A stretch of DNA of 64,000 nt, from assembly GCA_013697635.1 (NCBI GenBank), contig JACCWM010000122.1:1-64000 (forward strand), written 5' to 3'. Of this stretch, positions 1-8,860 are shown in pieces. A model generated the notes under the pieces. That model searched no databases. It was not told where the DNA came from and was given only the letters and a program-made list of their open reading frames with translations. The DNA comes from Lujinxingiaceae bacterium. GTDB taxonomy: Bacteria; Myxococcota_A; Bradymonadia; Bradymonadales; Bradymonadaceae. The position numbers and the translations under genes were made by a program. Position 1 is the stretch's first letter. Each line of letters opens with the position of its first letter.

Positions 1-53
1 ACGTCGACGTCGACGTCGACGTCGACATCGACGTCGGCGTCGACATCGGCGCC
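1..53. repeat. Hexanucleotide GACGTC microsatellite
   Basis: ACGTCG/GACGTC hexamers are repeated with few interruptions from the window edge to about position 53. The repeat is in frame in the minus-strand partial gene and encodes Asp-Val. A unit of six keeps any length change in frame, so copy-number slippage would alter the acidic stretch without breaking the gene. True length is unknown because the repeat reaches the edge. Confidence 0.75.
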
Positions 54-131
54 ATTGAGACCGGAGAACACCGAGAGGATGACGAAGACGCCCCCGACGA
101 TCAGTGAAAAGATGTAGGCACCAAGAAGCAT
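1..131 (-). CDS. Membrane protein N-terminus with Asp-Val repeats (partial)
   Basis: Partial gene running off the left edge. The frame starts at an ATG ending at 131 with an AAGG-type ribosome site about 10 bases upstream. It encodes one hydrophobic segment (MLLGAYIFSLIVGGVFVILS), a short SGLNG linker, then a run of alternating Asp and Val (DVDADVDVDV) that continues out of the window. The run is encoded by a GACGTC hexanucleotide repeat. A short membrane start followed by an acidic DV stretch resembles NfeD/OB-fold (YqiJ-like) membrane proteins, but the diagnostic C-terminal domain lies outside the window, so the family is a guess. Confidence 0.6.
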   Translation of the reverse strand, partial: MLLGAYIFSLIVGGVFVILSVFSGLNGADVDADVDVDVDVDVD

Positions 132-271
132 GTTGTGCTGACCTTACGCCTTATCGGTTGGTTGGAAAATCCTCTGGCCGAGGAGCAGAGCGTGCATACC
201 ATCGCGTGTCTATGACCCTCAGCCCTTCGTCCTTCATTTACCCACCTTGATACTTTGTAGGTGCAAAACAA

Positions 272-661
272 TCAAGGAGATCCGCTCGACGTGGCCAACA
301 GCTGCTCGACGTCGTCAACCATCTGGAAATACTCTTCATCGCTAAACTGTAGAGACTGGCGAAGACGCCCTAGTAACGCCATCTCCTTGAGCGCCATCGT
401 GCGATCGCTGGCAGCGAGCACGAGCAACTGGCGCATCAGGCGCTCGCGATAGGCGAAGTCGCCCGTGAGCGCATCCCAGTCCGGCTCATCGGGCGCCTGG
501 TCGAACCACACCGCGATGACACGAGCCTCGTCTTCGCTCAGTTCGGTGGCGGCCAGCAGACGCTCCAAGAAGACGCGCTCCGTCGTCTGAAACTCGCCGT
601 CGCTCCAGGCCATTGCAAAGAGAAACTGAAAATAACGCCGCTTGCTGTGCGAACCAATCAT
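272..661 (-). CDS. TerB-like helical protein
   Basis: A 129-residue soluble, mostly helical protein. It opens with FLFAMAWSDGEFQTTERVFL and later has a second acidic helical unit with ALKEMALLGRL. This two-unit layout, with an A-x-D-G-x-x-x-x-E signature, is typical of the TerB/DUF533 tellurite-resistance-like superfamily, whose conserved acidic residues may bind metal. The start at 661 has an AAAGGAAA ribosome site. It stands alone and shows no ter gene neighbours, so a tellurite role should not be inferred. Function is unknown beyond family membership. Confidence 0.65.
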   Translation of the reverse strand: MIGSHSKRRYFQFLFAMAWSDGEFQTTERVFLERLLAATELSEDEARVIAVWFDQAPDEPDWDALTGDFAYRERLMRQLLVLAASDRTMALKEMALLGRLRQSLQFSDEEYFQMVDDVEQLLATSSGSP

Positions 662-809
662 GCTGATTTCCTTTGGAGCTGGGCCGATATCGCTGAAAAT
701 AAATCCTTTCTATTAACTCATCGTATTACTATCATGTAAAGAGGTTGGTGGCGTCTGCCCTTTTAATAACCGACAAGGTTGTGTTAGGCTGCCCGCGTCC
801 TTACCTGGG

Positions 810-1145
810 ATGACCGCATTGAGCATGACAATGATGAAGTATCTTCACTACAGTGGGTTGCGCTACATGGTCACCGTCATGGCTTTTGCCATGGCCCTGA
901 TTCTGACGCCACGAGCGCTTGTTGATGGGGGCCGAAGCGCCGCCACCAGCGAGGTCCCGGTGCGCGTGCTCGAGCAGCCCGACCAATGCCTGTGGTGCAA
1001 GCCTCCTCAAAACGTGCAACCGCTCAATTGCCAGGACACTGACGAAGAGCCCCGTCTGTGGCTCAACCCCGATCACGTCCTGCCCGAAGAAATGCCCTCT
1101 CCTTGCCTGAAAGAAGACGAATTGACGACGAGCCCCAGCGCCTGA
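810..1145 (+). CDS. Small secreted protein of unknown function
   Basis: 111 residues from the first ATG. In-frame ATGs at 825, 831 and 834 are equally possible starts. Near the N-terminus is a hydrophobic stretch (MVTVMAFAMALILTP) suggesting a signal peptide or anchor. After it comes a polar tail with a CLWC pair and two further cysteines. No family was recognised. An antisense frame of similar length exists at 801..1154. The plus frame is preferred because it has a signal-like N-terminus, but the gene is not certain. Confidence 0.45.
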   Translation: MTALSMTMMKYLHYSGLRYMVTVMAFAMALILTPRALVDGGRSAATSEVPVRVLEQPDQCLWCKPPQNVQPLNCQDTDEEPRLWLNPDHVLPEEMPSPCLKEDELTTSPSA

Positions 1146-1206
1146 CGCTGGCACTCTTGATACCCTCCAAAGTTCAACGCATCACCCCCTAAAATTTGTA
1201 GCTGTA

Positions 1207-1223
1207 GTGCTCAGCGTGAGCAC
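1207..1223. promoter_or_regulatory. Perfect 7-bp palindrome upstream of RNase J
   Basis: GTGCTCA-gcg-TGAGCAC lies 66 bases upstream of the RNase J start. It could be an operator or a small 5'-leader hairpin. There is no U-tract, so it is not an intrinsic terminator. RNase genes are often controlled through their own leaders in other bacteria, but nothing here proves that. Confidence 0.35.
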
Positions 1224-1288
1224 ACGGCGGTCGGCCTTGCCAAAAAACAGGGGCGGCTCATTCAACTGCTTTTAAATAAAAGACTGAC

Positions 1289-3001
1289 ATGTCTAAGTCC
1301 AAGAACAAGAACAAGCACGTGGCCCGCACCAGCGACGGCCGTCCCGAAGAAGACTACGTTCGATTCATCCCGCTGGGCGGCCTCGACGAGGTCGGCATGA
1401 ACTGCTCGCTCATCGAGTGCAACGGCGCGATGCTGCTCGTCGATTGCGGGATCACCTTTCCCGAGACCGACAGCTTTGGTATCGACATCATCCTGCCCGA
1501 CTGGGCCTATGTGCTCGACAACCTCGACCGCCTCGACGGCATCCTGATCACCCACGGCCACGAGGATCACATCGGCGCGCTGCCCTTCTTCCTTCGCGAA
1601 GTCGACGTGCCCGTCTACGCCGGGCGCCTCGCGCTGGGCATGCTGCGCAAGAAGCTACAATCGACCGAACTCGAAGGCGAGGTCGAGCTTTACCCCGTCG
1701 AGGCCGGCGACAGGCTCGAGATCGGGCCCTTTGTCGTCGAGTTCGTCCACGTCAACCACTCGATCCCCGACGCAATGGCGATCGCGCTGGAGACGCCGCT
1801 TGGCCGCGTGCTCTTTACCGGCGACTGGCGCATCGATCAGACGCCACTCTACGAGGCGCCCACCGATCTGCTGCGCCTGGCCGAGTTTGGCCGCGAGGGC
1901 CTGCTGGCGATCTTTGCCGACAGCACCAACGCCCACACCCCCGGCTTCACCACCAGCGAGCGCGCCGTCAAGCGCGGCCTCTCCGAGCTCTTCGAGAGCG
2001 TGCCGGGGCGCATCATCATCGCCCAGTTCTCCAGCAACCTGCACCGCATGTCCGGCGTCATCGACCTGGCCAGCCGCTACGGGCGAAAGGTCGCGCTCAG
2101 CGGCCACAGCATGGTCAAGAACTTCGGCATCGCCCGCGAGCTGGGTCTGGTGACCCTGCCCGACGACAAGGTGCTGATCAACATGCAAAACGTGCGTGAT
2201 TATCCCGACGACGAGATCGTGATCATCACCACCGGCAGCCAGGCCGAGCCGCGCTCGGCCTTGACGCGCATGGCCTACGGCGACCACAACGACGTCAAGA
2301 TCGGCCCCACCGACACGATCGTCTTGAGCGCGCGCCAGATCCCGGGCAACGAGTACTACATCAACTTCATGCTCAACAATCTGGCCAAGCGCGGCGCCAA
2401 GATCATCACCGCCAACGACGGCGAGATCCACGGCTCCGGCCACGCCCAGCAAGACGAGCTCAAGCTGATGCTCACCCTGACGCGCCCGACCTACCTGGTG
2501 CCCGTGCACGGCGAGTACCGCATGCGAAAGCGACACGCCGAGCTCGGCGTCGAGGTGGGCGTGCCCCACACGCGCCTGATCGAGAACGGCGACATCCTCG
2601 AGATTACCGCCTCCGGCGCCCAGGTCATCGGCCACGTGCACAGCGGACGCCTGCTCGTCGACGGCAAGAATGTCGGTGATCCCGACGACTTCCAGCTTCG
2701 CGACCGGCGCATGCTCGCCACGGCCGGCATCCTGGTCGCCGTGGCCGTAATCGACCGCGACACAGGCGAGATGAGCGCCCCGCCCGACCTGCTTCAGCGC
2801 GGCGTCGTCGGCCCTAACGAGAGCGAAGAGATGCTCAACGAAGCGGCCAAGGCCGCCTGGGACGCCGTCAAGGGCCTTCCGGCCGATGCTCGACGCGACG
2901 TCAGCGAGGTCAGCGAAGCCATTCGCGCCACCATCCGGCGCTACTTTCGCCGCCACATGGACCGCAAGCCCATGGTCATTCCCATCGTCCACGAGCTCTA
3001 A
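1289..3001 (+). CDS. rnj: Ribonuclease J
   Basis: 570 residues, the usual size of RNase J, a metallo-beta-lactamase/beta-CASP enzyme with endo- and 5'-3' exoribonuclease activity in mRNA decay and RNA maturation. The zinc motif HGHEDHIG is at residues 89-96, followed by FTGDWRIDQ, an ADSTNA block and the late metal/catalytic block VPVHGEYRM, all typical of RNase J. The start at 1289 opens a Lys-rich N-terminus. It is the first gene of a co-directional block, and trkH begins 23 bases after its stop. The palindrome at 1207..1223 lies in its leader. Organisms with RNase J may lack RNase E, which this window cannot show. Confidence 0.95.
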   Translation: MSKSKNKNKHVARTSDGRPEEDYVRFIPLGGLDEVGMNCSLIECNGAMLLVDCGITFPETDSFGIDIILPDWAYVLDNLDRLDGILITHGHEDHIGALPFFLREVDVPVYAGRLALGMLRKKLQSTELEGEVELYPVEAGDRLEIGPFVVEFVHVNHSIPDAMAIALETPLGRVLFTGDWRIDQTPLYEAPTDLLRLAEFGREGLLAIFADSTNAHTPGFTTSERAVKRGLSELFESVPGRIIIAQFSSNLHRMSGVIDLASRYGRKVALSGHSMVKNFGIARELGLVTLPDDKVLINMQNVRDYPDDEIVIITTGSQAEPRSALTRMAYGDHNDVKIGPTDTIVLSARQIPGNEYYINFMLNNLAKRGAKIITANDGEIHGSGHAQQDELKLMLTLTRPTYLVPVHGEYRMRKRHAELGVEVGVPHTRLIENGDILEITASGAQVIGHVHSGRLLVDGKNVGDPDDFQLRDRRMLATAGILVAVAVIDRDTGEMSAPPDLLQRGVVGPNESEEMLNEAAKAAWDAVKGLPADARRDVSEVSEAIRATIRRYFRRHMDRKPMVIPIVHEL

Positions 3002-3024
3002 GAGACAAAGCTCGAGGACTTGCC

Positions 3025-5037
3025 GTGAGCCGTCCATCTTTCCAACAGGGCTTCTTCGCCGCCACAGCACCGGCCATCGCGCTGGTGCTCTCCTGGTTGC
3101 ACGGCGAAGGCGTCTGGACATCCATTGAGCCCCTGCTGGCACCGATTGCTGTTGCCCTGACGACCTTGCAAATGGTCGGCGCAGCACTGATGGGCAGGCT
3201 TCGCCGCACCGGGCGCGCCACCATCACCACGGCGCTGATCGGCTTTGGAATCATGGCCTCACCGGCGATGGCATCGCCGACGCTTGCGCTCGTCTTCTTG
3301 TTGACCTGCGGCAGCCTGCTCGTCTGGCTTTGGACCACCTCCAAGAGCGCTGCCGAGGCGCTCGACGCGGCGAACCTTAGCGCCAACTGGTTGCAAGGCG
3401 CCGGCCTGGGCCTGTTCGCCATGTGGTTTCTGGCCATCCCGGTCAATCTGGCTCACGAGCAACTCGGCTGGCTCGCTCTGTTGGCCTCGAGCGCAGTGGC
3501 CTCCGCGTTTGGAGGTCTCTGGGCATTTCGAAGCCGCGAGGGCCATCCGGTTCGCGCCGCTGCCCTGGTCCTGGGGTTGGCCATCGCCATGACCGCCGCC
3601 GTCTTCGCCGGCCCCTGGCTGATCCTCGCGATGACCGCCGTTGCGCTCTTGCCGATCGCCATGGCGATCGGCGCCTGGATGGCCCAGCGAAAGGCCCAGC
3701 GCCTCGAAGAGATGTGGTGGGAGCCCATCTTCGACGACCCGGCACGCTTGCTCGTCGTCACCTTTATGGGCACCGCAACGCTTGGCGGCTTTATTTTGGC
3801 CCTGCCGGCCTTCTCCACCCAACCCGGTGGACTGGCGCTGATCGATGCCTTCTTTACGGCCTTTAGCGCCACCTGCGTCACCGGCCTGATCGTGCTCGAT
3901 ACGCCCACGGCGTTTACCCCAGCCGGCCAGTTCGTCATCTTGTTGCTCATCCAGATCGGTGGCCTGGGCATCATGACCTTCTCGACGGCGGCTTTGGCCC
4001 TGTTCGGCCGGCGCATGAGCCTGCGCCACGAGTCGACGATCGCCCAGCTGATGAGCGACCAAGATCGCGGCGAGATCCACCGCGCCCTTCGCCACATTCT
4101 GGCCGTGACCATCATCACCGAGGGGCTCGCTGCCAGCGCGCTCACACTGCTCTTTTTCGCCCAGGGCGACTCGATCGGCGAGGCGTTGTGGCGCGGCGTT
4201 TTCACCGCGATCTCGGCCTTTTGCAATGCCGGCTTTGCCCTGCAATCCGACAGCCTGATCGGCTATCAGACCAACACGGGCGTGCTCCACGTGATCGCTC
4301 TGGTGATCATCATCGGCGGCTTGAGCCCGGCCGTCGTCGCCTCGATTCCGATGTTCGTCAATCGGCGTCGCGTCGGCCTGCAGGCCGCGATCGTGCTGAT
4401 CGCGAGCGCCACGCTGCTGGTCTTGCCCGCCATCTACATCACCCTGATCGAGTGGTCCAACACCCTTGGCGGCATGGGGATCATCGATCGGCTGAGCAAC
4501 GGCTGGTTTCAGTCGGTGACCCTGCGAACGGCCGGCTTTAATTCGGTCGACATCGCCCAGGTGCGCCCGGCCACCCTGGTGGTCATGATGATCTTGATGT
4601 TCATCGGCGGCAGCCCCGGCTCTACCGCAGGCGGCATCAAGACAACGACCATCGCGCTCTTGTTTCTCGTCGTCGTCGCCGCCCTGCGCGGTCGCGAGCA
4701 GGTCAGCGCGCTGGGCTACCACATTCCCATGCGCTCGATCTTCAAGGCGGCCGCCGTGGCCACCATGGCCATGGCCTCGGTGCTCGTGGTGATCATCGCC
4801 CTTTTGATGACCCAGCGCATGAGCTTCGATCTGGCCGTCTTCGAGGCGATCTCGGCGATCGCCACGGTGGGCTTGTCGATCGGCGGCACCGAAGTTCTCG
4901 ACAACGTCGGCAAAACCATCATTATCATCGGCATGTTCGCCGGGCGCGTCGGTCCCCTGACGCTCTTCTTGCTGCTGGCAACGCAAAAGACCCACACCGA
5001 TTGGCAGCGCCCCGAACAGCGCGTCAACGTGGGATAA
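3025..5037 (+). CDS. trkH: TrkH/KtrB family potassium uptake channel subunit
   Basis: Inner-membrane K+ translocating subunit. The four pore-loop filter glycines of the superfamily are visible in SATCVTGL, SAFCNAGFA, RTAGFNSVD and IATVGLSIG, and the third-repeat gate region has GGSPGSTAGGIKTTT. At 670 residues it exceeds a typical TrkH (about 480). The extra length is an N-terminal block of roughly 200 residues with several hydrophobic helices before the first pore repeat. The start is GTG at 3025, with a GAGG ribosome site about 8 bases upstream. trkA follows after 15 bases, giving a complete channel plus regulatory-ring unit. Confidence 0.93.
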   Translation: MSRPSFQQGFFAATAPAIALVLSWLHGEGVWTSIEPLLAPIAVALTTLQMVGAALMGRLRRTGRATITTALIGFGIMASPAMASPTLALVFLLTCGSLLVWLWTTSKSAAEALDAANLSANWLQGAGLGLFAMWFLAIPVNLAHEQLGWLALLASSAVASAFGGLWAFRSREGHPVRAAALVLGLAIAMTAAVFAGPWLILAMTAVALLPIAMAIGAWMAQRKAQRLEEMWWEPIFDDPARLLVVTFMGTATLGGFILALPAFSTQPGGLALIDAFFTAFSATCVTGLIVLDTPTAFTPAGQFVILLLIQIGGLGIMTFSTAALALFGRRMSLRHESTIAQLMSDQDRGEIHRALRHILAVTIITEGLAASALTLLFFAQGDSIGEALWRGVFTAISAFCNAGFALQSDSLIGYQTNTGVLHVIALVIIIGGLSPAVVASIPMFVNRRRVGLQAAIVLIASATLLVLPAIYITLIEWSNTLGGMGIIDRLSNGWFQSVTLRTAGFNSVDIAQVRPATLVVMMILMFIGGSPGSTAGGIKTTTIALLFLVVVAALRGREQVSALGYHIPMRSIFKAAAVATMAMASVLVVIIALLMTQRMSFDLAVFEAISAIATVGLSIGGTEVLDNVGKTIIIIGMFAGRVGPLTLFLLLATQKTHTDWQRPEQRVNVG

Positions 5038-5052
5038 CAAAGGAGTAGCGCT

Positions 5053-5718
5053 TTGCGAACTCAAGCAATGGTCATCGGTTTGGGCCAGTTTGGTATGGCC
5101 CTGGCCAAGTCTCTGGCCCAGCGCGGCGTCGACGTGCTCGCCGTTGACTCCAAGCCCGAGCTCGTCAATCTGGCGAGCCACTTCGCTTCCGAGGCGGCCT
5201 GCTTCAACGCGATGGACGAGGAAGCCCTGGGACGCGCCGTGCCCAATCGGCGCGATCTCTGCGTCTGCGCCATCGGAGACGAGTCGCGCGAGGGGGCGAT
5301 CGTGGTCACCGCCCTGCTTCGCAAGATGGGCGCGCCGCGCATCGTGGCCCGAGCCACCGACGATCTGCTCGAGCGCATCTTGCAGCTCGTCGGCGCCCAC
5401 GAGGTCTTCAACCCCGAGCGCGCCTTTGGAGAGCGTCTGGCCACCCGGCTCTTGTACCAGGGCATCATCGAGGAGATCCCTTTGGGCGACGATCTGGTGA
5501 TCACCGAGCTTGCCCCCCCGCCGGCGATGCTCGGGCGCAACTTGATCGAGCTCAAGCTGCCCCACAAGTACGGGATCACCGTCGTGGCGATTCGCCGCGT
5601 CGTCGAAGACCATGGCACCGTCATCCAGCCCGACCCGCACGCGCCCTTGCAGTCCGACGACATTCTCGTCGTGGTTGCTCGCCCCGGCGCAACCCAGCGC
5701 CTCACCGAGCGGATGTAG
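5053..5718 (+). CDS. trkA: TrkA/KtrA potassium channel regulatory (RCK) subunit
   Basis: 221 residues, a single RCK_N plus RCK_C unit like KtrA, not the duplicated E. coli TrkA. The nucleotide-binding Rossmann motif VIGLGQFGMALA is at residues 7-18, with the acidic end of strand two in VLAVDSKPEL. The C-terminal half (VITELAPPPAMLGRNLIEL through DDILVVVARPG) is a TrkA-C domain. The start is TTG at 5053, chosen because AAGGAG lies 9 bases upstream. The cytosolic ring is expected to gate the TrkH-type subunit encoded just upstream in response to nucleotides. Confidence 0.93.
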   Translation: MRTQAMVIGLGQFGMALAKSLAQRGVDVLAVDSKPELVNLASHFASEAACFNAMDEEALGRAVPNRRDLCVCAIGDESREGAIVVTALLRKMGAPRIVARATDDLLERILQLVGAHEVFNPERAFGERLATRLLYQGIIEEIPLGDDLVITELAPPPAMLGRNLIELKLPHKYGITVVAIRRVVEDHGTVIQPDPHAPLQSDDILVVVARPGATQRLTERM

Positions 5719-5721
5719 TCG

Positions 5722-6711
5722 ATGCGCATCAAAACCGAAATCCAGGCGGCGATCGGCGCGCTCTTGCTCGTGCAGATCATCACCTCCTTTGGCGCCATCG
5801 CCCTGCTCTCGCGCATGGCGCCGGCGATCGAGGAGATCCTCGAGGAGAACGTCTACTCGATCGATGCTGCAGAGGATATGCTCGTGATCCTGGCCACGGT
5901 CAGGATCCGCGGCCCCTTTGAGCCCGAACACGAAGACTGGAAAGACTTCGAGGCTGCCCTCGAGCGCACGCGCGCCAACGTCACCGAGCCCGCCGAGCCG
6001 CTCGTCATCGAGGTGATCAGCGCCTCCTACCGCCCGGCGCTTGGCGGCGAGAGTGAAGCCCTCTTGACCACCATCGACGCGCTTCGCCAGCTCGCCCATA
6101 TCAACCGCCAGACGATGATTCGCCGCGATGAGCAGGCCAAGGCCCTGGGCATTGCCGGCGCCTGGGCCGCAGTCTTTCTGGGCTTTGGCGGCTTTGCCTT
6201 GAGCGTGGTGATCGTCGTTCGCCTCACGCGCCGCGTCGTCGCGCCCTTTCGCGAGCTGCACGCCACGGTCACCGGCTTTCAGCGCGGCGATCTCTACCGG
6301 CGCAGCCGCACTGGCGCGTTTCCCCTCGAGTTCGAGGAGGTCGCCCGCGTGCTCAACACCTTGCTCGACGAATACCAGGTGCGCCGATCACAGGGCGGCG
6401 GCCCGACCATCCAGGGCCTCGATCGCAGCGCGCTCTTGCACATGATCGACCGTGCCCCCACTCCTACGCTAGTCTACGACTGCGCCGGCAAGCTCATCGC
6501 CTCCAACCGCGCCGCGCTCGATCTCGACGCGACCCCCCAGGACGTCTACCTGAGCCAGGCCGCCGAGCTTGTCGCCTCTGGCGCGCCCACCCCCACGCCG
6601 GGTTTCCGCTTCCACGCGCTGGCCGATGAGGGCTGGCTGTGCGAGATCGATCTTGAGGCCCTCGACGGCAAGGCCGCCAAAGCCGGCACACCCGAACCCG
6701 AGGTTGGCTAA
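5722..6711 (+). CDS. Membrane HAMP/PAS sensor-like protein without output domain
   Basis: 329 residues. A first membrane helix spans about residues 9-30, an extracytoplasmic region follows to about 140, and a second helix (AWAAVFLGFGGFALSVVIVV) is followed by a HAMP-type linker (LTRRVVAPFRELHATVTGF). The last third, from about residue 230, reads like a PAS fold (IDRAPTPTLVYDCAGKLIASN). No histidine kinase, GGDEF, EAL or methyl-accepting domain follows. It begins 3 bases after the trkA stop, so co-expression with K+ uptake is likely and a sensory or modulatory role there is an inference. No named family was recognised. Confidence 0.7.
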   Translation: MRIKTEIQAAIGALLLVQIITSFGAIALLSRMAPAIEEILEENVYSIDAAEDMLVILATVRIRGPFEPEHEDWKDFEAALERTRANVTEPAEPLVIEVISASYRPALGGESEALLTTIDALRQLAHINRQTMIRRDEQAKALGIAGAWAAVFLGFGGFALSVVIVVRLTRRVVAPFRELHATVTGFQRGDLYRRSRTGAFPLEFEEVARVLNTLLDEYQVRRSQGGGPTIQGLDRSALLHMIDRAPTPTLVYDCAGKLIASNRAALDLDATPQDVYLSQAAELVASGAPTPTPGFRFHALADEGWLCEIDLEALDGKAAKAGTPEPEVG

Positions 6712-6809
6712 CAGGCAAGCAGGCACGCGCTTCGGCCAGCCTTGCTTTCTGCGCCTCCAGGTGTACCCTGCTCGCCGGTTATCGACCTTGACCCAAAGGC
6801 AGGTGAGAG

Positions 6810-7922
6810 ATGATTGCAGTGGTGTTGGCAGGTGGATCGGGAACGCGTTTTTGGCCGCTGAGCCGGGCCGCGCGCCCCAAACAGCTCATTCGCCTCTACG
6901 GCGAGGCCACCTTGATCGCCCAGACCGTGCAGCGCTTGGCCGGTGTGACGCGCGCCGAGCGCGTCCTGGTCGTCTGCGGCGAGCCCCTGCTCGCGGAGAC
7001 GCGCGAGGCGCTGCCGGCGCTTGGCGAGGCCAACTTCATCGCCGAGCCCTTCGCGCGCAACACGGCGCCGGCCATCGGCCTGGCCGCCGTGTACGCGCTC
7101 GCGGCCTTTGGCGACGAGGTCATGGGCATCTTTCCCTCCGATCACTATATCGAAGAGCTTCAGGCCTTTGACGCCTGTTTGATCGCCGCAAGCGCCGAGG
7201 CCGAGCGCGGCGCGATCGTCACCATGGGCATTACGCCCACCGCGCCTGAGACCGGCTACGGCTACATCGCCTACGACGCCGAGGCCGCGCTGGGCGCAGG
7301 GCTGGGCGCAGGGCTGGGCGCAGGGCTGGGCGCAGGCGACCACCCCGCCTTTCCCGTGCAGGCCTTCGTCGAAAAGCCCGACCGCGAGCACGCCCAGGCC
7401 TATCTCGACGCCGGCAACTACGTGTGGAACTCCGGGATGTTCGTCTTCAAGCCCTCGGTTCTGCTCGATGAGATGGCCCGCCAGCGCCCCGCGATGCACG
7501 AGGCGATGATGGCGATCGCCCAAGCGATTGGCACGCCCGACGAGCAACGTGTGGTCCGCGAGCGCTTTGAGAGCGTCGAGCGGGTCTCGATCGACTACGC
7601 GATCATGGAGGGTGCCCGGCAGGTGGTCGTGATTCCGGCGGCCTTTCGCTGGTCCGATGTCGGCCACTGGGCGGCCATTGGCGACGTCACCGGCACCGAT
7701 GCGAACAACAACGTCGTCGAGGCCGACGCCGCGCTCTTCGAGGTCACCAACTCCGTGATCTACAGCGAAGGCAGCAAACGAGTGATCGCCGTGGCCGGCG
7801 TCGACAACCTCGTGATCGTCGACACGCCCGACGCGCTCTTGATCATCGCCAAGGATCGCGCCCAGGATGTGCGCGCGCTCGTTGATTTGCTCAAAGCCCA
7901 GGGCCGAGACGACGTCTTGTAG
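6810..7922 (+). CDS. manC: Mannose-1-phosphate guanylyltransferase
   Basis: Makes GDP-mannose from mannose-1-phosphate and GTP, feeding polysaccharide and LPS synthesis. The pyrophosphorylase signature GGSGTRFWPLSRAARPKQ is at residues 8-25. FPSDHYI, ETGYGYI, FVEKPD and FRWSDVGHW are the other family landmarks. At 370 residues it is the short, single-function form without a C-terminal phosphomannose isomerase domain. The start is supported by AGGTGAGAG directly upstream. A 12-base repeat at 7290..7336 inserts a Gly-Ala-Gly-Leu array between the ETGYGYI block and FVEKPD. The CDF gene follows after 14 bases. Confidence 0.93.
   Translation: MIAVVLAGGSGTRFWPLSRAARPKQLIRLYGEATLIAQTVQRLAGVTRAERVLVVCGEPLLAETREALPALGEANFIAEPFARNTAPAIGLAAVYALAAFGDEVMGIFPSDHYIEELQAFDACLIAASAEAERGAIVTMGITPTAPETGYGYIAYDAEAALGAGLGAGLGAGLGAGDHPAFPVQAFVEKPDREHAQAYLDAGNYVWNSGMFVFKPSVLLDEMARQRPAMHEAMMAIAQAIGTPDEQRVVRERFESVERVSIDYAIMEGARQVVVIPAAFRWSDVGHWAAIGDVTGTDANNNVVEADAALFEVTNSVIYSEGSKRVIAVAGVDNLVIVDTPDALLIIAKDRAQDVRALVDLLKAQGRDDVL
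7290..7336 (+). repeat. 12-bp tandem repeat inside manC
   Basis: The unit CTGGGCGCAGGG occurs three times exactly, plus a fourth copy lacking its last base. In frame it encodes GAGLGAGLGAGLGAG in a loop between conserved blocks of the guanylyltransferase. Because the unit is a multiple of three, copy-number changes lengthen or shorten the loop in frame. Confidence 0.9.
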
Positions 7923-7936
7923 AGAGCGCGCCCGAC

Positions 7937-8860
7937 GTGAACGATTCGATCACAGCCAACCCCCAGCACTCCAATCACGTCGCCGTTCGCCGCGTGCTCT
8001 GGTTGACGCTCGCCTTGAACATCATGGTGGCCGTGATCAAGCTGGCTTACGGCTACCACGCCAACATCGTCAGCCTGCAAGCCGACGGCTTTCACACGAT
8101 CTTTGACGCGCTTTCCAACGTGATCGGCCTGGTCGCCCTGAGCATCGCGATGCATCCCCCCGATCGCGAACACCCCTACGGCCACCAAAAGCTCGAGGTC
8201 GCCGCGAGCCTGGCCATTGGCATGATGATCGTGCTGGGCTTCATCGAGGTCGGCCGCGGCATCTGGCACGCCGCAGCCGGCGGCACCGTGCCCACGATCA
8301 ACCCGGCCTCCTACGGCGTGGTGATCTTCACGATCTGCGTGAGCCTGACCGTCAGCTGGTACGAGCGCCGCGCCGGCAAGCGCTACAACTCCATGATCTT
8401 GACCACCGACGCCGCCCACACCTTCACCGACGCTTTGGCCGGCGTCGCCGTCTTGGCCGGCATGTATCTAGTCCACATCGGCTTTCCCGTCGGCGACATC
8501 CTGGCGGCGTTGGCCGTGATGATCTTCATCGGCGCCACGGCCTTTCGCGTGCTGCGCGAGGGCCTGGGCGTGATCGTCGACGCCTCCCTGCTCGACGCCG
8601 AGGCCGTGCGCAACGTCGTCGAGGCCCTGCCCCAGGTGCGCTCCTGCCATTACGTACGAAGCCGCGGCATGCCCGGCCACGTCCACCTCGATTTGCACAT
8701 CACCCTCGACCCCCAGATGCGCCTGGCCGAAGCCGGCGAGCTCCTCCTGCTCGTCAAAAGCCGCCTCCACGAGCGCTTCCCCGAGCTGCTCGACATCCTG
8801 GTCCAAATCGAGCCCCACTACCCCGTCCACTACGAAGACGTCCCCGAAGCCCTGCTCTGA
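7937..8860 (+). CDS. Cation diffusion facilitator (Zn/Fe/Cd efflux)
   Basis: 307-residue inner-membrane divalent metal/proton antiporter. It has about six membrane helices and then a cytosolic C-terminal domain (VEALPQVRSCHYVRSRGMPGHVHLDLHI in outline). The two transport-site motifs are HTIFD in helix 2 and HTFTD in helix 5. HxxxD at both positions resembles zinc-type members more than the Asp-rich FieF/YiiP site. The start is GTG at 7937, 14 bases after manC, with GAGAG upstream. A 6-bp hairpin without a U-tract follows the stop (8862..8879). The exact metal is not decided by sequence alone. Confidence 0.9.
   Translation: MNDSITANPQHSNHVAVRRVLWLTLALNIMVAVIKLAYGYHANIVSLQADGFHTIFDALSNVIGLVALSIAMHPPDREHPYGHQKLEVAASLAIGMMIVLGFIEVGRGIWHAAAGGTVPTINPASYGVVIFTICVSLTVSWYERRAGKRYNSMILTTDAAHTFTDALAGVAVLAGMYLVHIGFPVGDILAALAVMIFIGATAFRVLREGLGVIVDASLLDAEAVRNVVEALPQVRSCHYVRSRGMPGHVHLDLHITLDPQMRLAEAGELLLLVKSRLHERFPELLDILVQIEPHYPVHYEDVPEALL

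Noticed and set aside
1-53. Possible CRISPR or minisatellite locus
   Set aside because: The hexamer repeats are contiguous, without spacers, and in frame in a gene. No cas genes are present.
1655-3187. 510-codon open frame antisense to RNase J
   Set aside because: RNase J motifs are complete on the plus strand, and the antisense product is Val/Gly/His-rich with no domain.
3259-6261. 1000-codon open frame on the minus strand
   Set aside because: It covers trkH, trkA and most of the HAMP/PAS gene antisense and has the Gly/His/Gln/Asp-rich composition of a shadow frame. The plus-strand genes carry clear family motifs.
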